Assembly: GCA_035450685.1 (NCBI GenBank)
Contig: DAOTNF010000032.1
Location: 1-7,098, forward strand
Direction: 5' to 3'
Length of the DNA: 7,098 nucleotides
Source of the DNA: Syntrophosphaera sp035450685
GTDB lineage: Bacteria; Cloacimonadota; Cloacimonadia; Cloacimonadales; Cloacimonadaceae
In this document: positions 5,715 through 7,098 of the stretch, piece after piece
How the letters are laid out: the number at the start of each line of letters is the position of its first letter
Numbering within the stretch: the stretch's first letter is position 1
Notes under the pieces: generated by a model
What the model was told of the DNA's origin: nothing
Seen by the model: only the letters and a program-made list of their open reading frames with translations
Database searches by the model: none
Made by a program: the position numbers and the translations under genes

Positions 5715-6963
5715 AAATAAACCGAAAACTAACCACCCTGTTCCCCTCGCTATAGTCCAGCGCCAGAGCCAGAGCCCAGAACTTGTCCCCGTGGTGCTCG
5801 TCGCTCTCCGCGTTGTAACTGAACGTATTGCTCCGGTTGGCAGTCCGCTTGATGCTCAATATCTGTGCCACCAGGGAAGGGTCGTTCGGTATCCGTATTT
5901 TCTTCTCTTCAAACGCGATCCGCATCTTCTTCGCCAACCGCTCCTTCACCGCAGGGGCAAACGACACCCCCCGCACCATGCTCGGATACGCAAACGCCAG
6001 ATCCTCATGCAAATTCATACCGATCCCGCCCTTGTCGATCACCAGCAGTTGCGTCTGCGGCTGCTGCAGCAACCGCTCCAGACGCTCCTTCTGCACCGCG
6101 AACGGCGTTTTTTGCCAGGACTTCATGCTCATACACCAGGTAACCCCGTTATGCCGCGCCGTCTCCGCCACAGCCGTCTCGTCACGGGTGCGCCCGATGT
6201 CCACCCCATACACCACCGGCAGGCTCCTGTCTGCCAGCAGTTCCGCCGCCACCGCATCTGCCAGCGGGTCATACAGGCAGGGCTCGATCAGGTTATACGG
6301 GATGTAGCTCTCTGCGGTATCCAGTGGCAGGCACTCATAAGCCTGGGCAAACTCCTCCGGGTCAAAAAGCTCCCTCAACTCCTCCAAATCCACCGGAAAC
6401 CCGTCCCGGATCGCGTCGTGAATAGTGACGCAGTGCCGTGACCATTTCGTGCTCTTGGAGTCCCAGATTTGCCAGAACTTGTCGATCCGGCTCTTCGGAG
6501 TGGAAACCACCGTCACCCGCCCCCGCACCGCCGTGATCGAAGGGATTATCGCCCGCCACAGCTCCTTGTCCCGCACCGTGAAAGCCAGCTCATCCAGATA
6601 CACGTCCCCGTTGAAGCCCCGCGCCGTGCGCCAGTTCGTGCTGCACACGCGGATGTGCCGCCCGTTCGGCAATTCGATGTAGCCTTCCTTGTCCGTCGTC
6701 GCCAAAAGTTCCAGATTGTCCAGGTGCTGACGGATGTAATCCATTACAATCTCTGCGTTTGCCGCCGATGCCGAGGTGATCAGTTGATTCCGCTCCCGGA
6801 TCAGCGCCCCCTGGATCGCGTCTATCCCCACCGTCAGGGAAAACCCTATCTGCCTGCTCTTGTTCACTATCCGCCACCGCGCCGCGTCCGCCACAAACTT
6901 GAGCTGATACGGATACAGGCTCTTGCGGATATACGGAGCGAGGATGTCGATGTATCTATTCAT
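5713..6963 (-). CDS. Phage terminase large subunit (416 aa), Mu gp28-like
   Basis: This is the ATP-driven motor and nuclease that packages phage DNA into proheads. An adenine-binding YPYQ lies at 17-20. A Walker A-like KSRQIGFS (35-42) is followed by Walker B VYLDE (121-125) with D124 and catalytic E125, and then a coupling motif VVSTP (152-156). The C-terminal RNase H-fold nuclease shows D255 in VYGVDIGRTRDETA, D310 in LLVIDKGG and D393 in HHGDKFWALALA. All key residues appear intact. The KSRQIG-type motif and overall shape fit the Mu gp28 / Terminase_6 group. The protein is compact and ends about 23 residues after the last nuclease Asp, with the stop codon formed at repeat array B, so a slightly trimmed C-terminus is possible. 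The ATG at 6963 has no SD site because array C abuts it, and an in-frame TAA lies three codons upstream. No small terminase or portal gene is adjacent. Confidence 0.93.
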   Translation of the reverse strand: MNRYIDILAPYIRKSLYPYQLKFVADAARWRIVNKSRQIGFSLTVGIDAIQGALIRERNQLITSASAANAEIVMDYIRQHLDNLELLATTDKEGYIELPNGRHIRVCSTNWRTARGFNGDVYLDELAFTVRDKELWRAIIPSITAVRGRVTVVSTPKSRIDKFWQIWDSKSTKWSRHCVTIHDAIRDGFPVDLEELRELFDPEEFAQAYECLPLDTAESYIPYNLIEPCLYDPLADAVAAELLADRSLPVVYGVDIGRTRDETAVAETARHNGVTWCMSMKSWQKTPFAVQKERLERLLQQPQTQLLVIDKGGIGMNLHEDLAFAYPSMVRGVSFAPAVKERLAKKMRIAFEEKKIRIPNDPSLVAQILSIKRTANRSNTFSYNAESDEHHGDKFWALALALDYSEGNRVVSFRFI

Positions 6964-7004
6964 AGTTACGAGTTACGAGTTATGAGTTATGAGTTACGGG
7001 TTGA
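6964..7004 (+). repeat. Heptamer array C (GAGTTAY units)
   Basis: Units AGTTAC, GAGTTAC, GAGTTAT, GAGTTAT, GAGTTAC and a degenerate GGGTTGA run from 6964 to 7004. The array begins at the base next to the terminase ATG and ends inside the TTGACA of the divergent promoter. It has the same orientation as A and a similar end, and is inverted relative to B. Confidence 0.85.
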
Positions 7005-7029
7005 CAGCTTGGATGCTTCTTCATATATG
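7001..7029 (+). promoter_or_regulatory. Sigma-70-type promoter for the four-helix-bundle gene
   Basis: A perfect -35 TTGACA (7001-7006) is followed by a 17-base spacer and a -10-like TATATG (7024-7029). The predicted start would lie about 10 bases before the ATG at 7047, near the SD site, giving a very short leader. CATATA (7022-7027) is an alternative -10 with a 15-base spacer. The -35 hexamer overlaps the last unit of heptamer array C. Confidence 0.5.
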
Positions 7030-7046
7030 GACTCAAAGGAGATAAT

Positions 7047-7098
7047 ATGGATAGCAAGGTGGCACAAAAAGCTTTTGCTTTCGCTCTGAGAATCATGA
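7047..7098 (+). CDS. Four-helix-bundle protein, S23/IVP type, N-terminus only
   Basis: Only the first 17 codons lie in the window, reading MDSKVAQKAFAFALRIM. This matches the characteristic start of four-helix-bundle proteins of the 23S rRNA intervening-sequence (TIGR02436) family, in which a short polar lead precedes K-A/S-FAFA-h-RIh and a KLY-type helix. Such proteins are about 120 aa. They are related in fold to the Avd accessory proteins of diversity-generating retroelements, and their cellular role is poorly understood. AAAGGAG (7035-7041) sits five bases before the ATG, with a good promoter candidate upstream. The gene is divergent from the terminase and separated from it by heptamer array C. 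The family call rests on a short N-terminal pattern, so the rest of the gene is needed to confirm it. Confidence 0.6.
   Translation, partial: MDSKVAQKAFAFALRIM

Noticed and set aside
5528..7004. Heptamer arrays as CRISPR or direct phage attachment sites
   Set aside because: Units are 7 bases with no spacers, so not CRISPR. Three short low-complexity arrays with no integrase or tRNA gene nearby give no support for att sites.
5791..7089. Long plus-strand frames opposite the terminase (216 and 206 aa)
   Set aside because: They are antisense shadows of a terminase with intact motifs. The second even translates the heptamer array as SYELRVMSYELRV.

Overview
The window is part of a tailed-phage (Caudoviricetes) structural region, most likely a prophage or prophage remnant in a bacterial chromosome. 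In transcription order on the minus strand (right to left) it holds a large terminase (5713-6963), an unrecognised structural protein (4950-5513), a tail-fibre-like structural protein (3890-4948), a tail assembly chaperone with a programmed -1 frameshift (3386-3876) and a tape measure protein (148-3228). The three central genes are tightly packed with good Shine-Dalgarno (SD) sites. Two plus-strand genes break the pattern: a possible 37-residue membrane peptide between the chaperone and the tape measure, and at the right edge the start of a four-helix-bundle (S23 / 23S rRNA intervening-sequence type) protein.

Host: nothing here fixes the taxon. The four-helix-bundle gene, the heptamer arrays of the GAGTTAT type and intergenic text such as ATCCGCGCCAATCTGCGTG are things I associate, from memory only, with Bacteroidota, Cloacimonadota and similar Gram-negative lineages. 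Treat this as a weak hint. Codons follow the standard bacterial code and SD sites are AAGGAG-like.

Layout: 1-147 is non-coding and carries five degenerate copies of a 14-base motif. 148-3876 is the tail-length and tail-assembly block, with a clear frameshift signal (T TTT TTC, 7-base spacer, 7-bp stem). 3890-5513 holds two structural genes one base apart. 5514-5712 is a repeat-rich gap: two heptamer arrays in inverted orientation around an internal 11-bp inverted repeat. 5713-6963 is the terminase, touched at both ends by heptamer arrays (B overlaps its stop codon, C abuts its start codon). 7001-7046 is a promoter and SD site for the four-helix-bundle gene.

How it works together: the chaperone and its frameshifted longer form would coat the tape measure protein while the tail tube is built around it, and the terminase would pump DNA into the prohead. 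Portal, protease and major capsid genes, normally found between terminase and tail genes, are absent. That gap is exactly where the repeat-rich stretch lies, so the block may have been rearranged. The points most worth a second look are the frameshift signal, the array-bracketed terminase with no SD site, the counter-oriented small membrane ORF, and the five-copy motif downstream of the tape measure gene.
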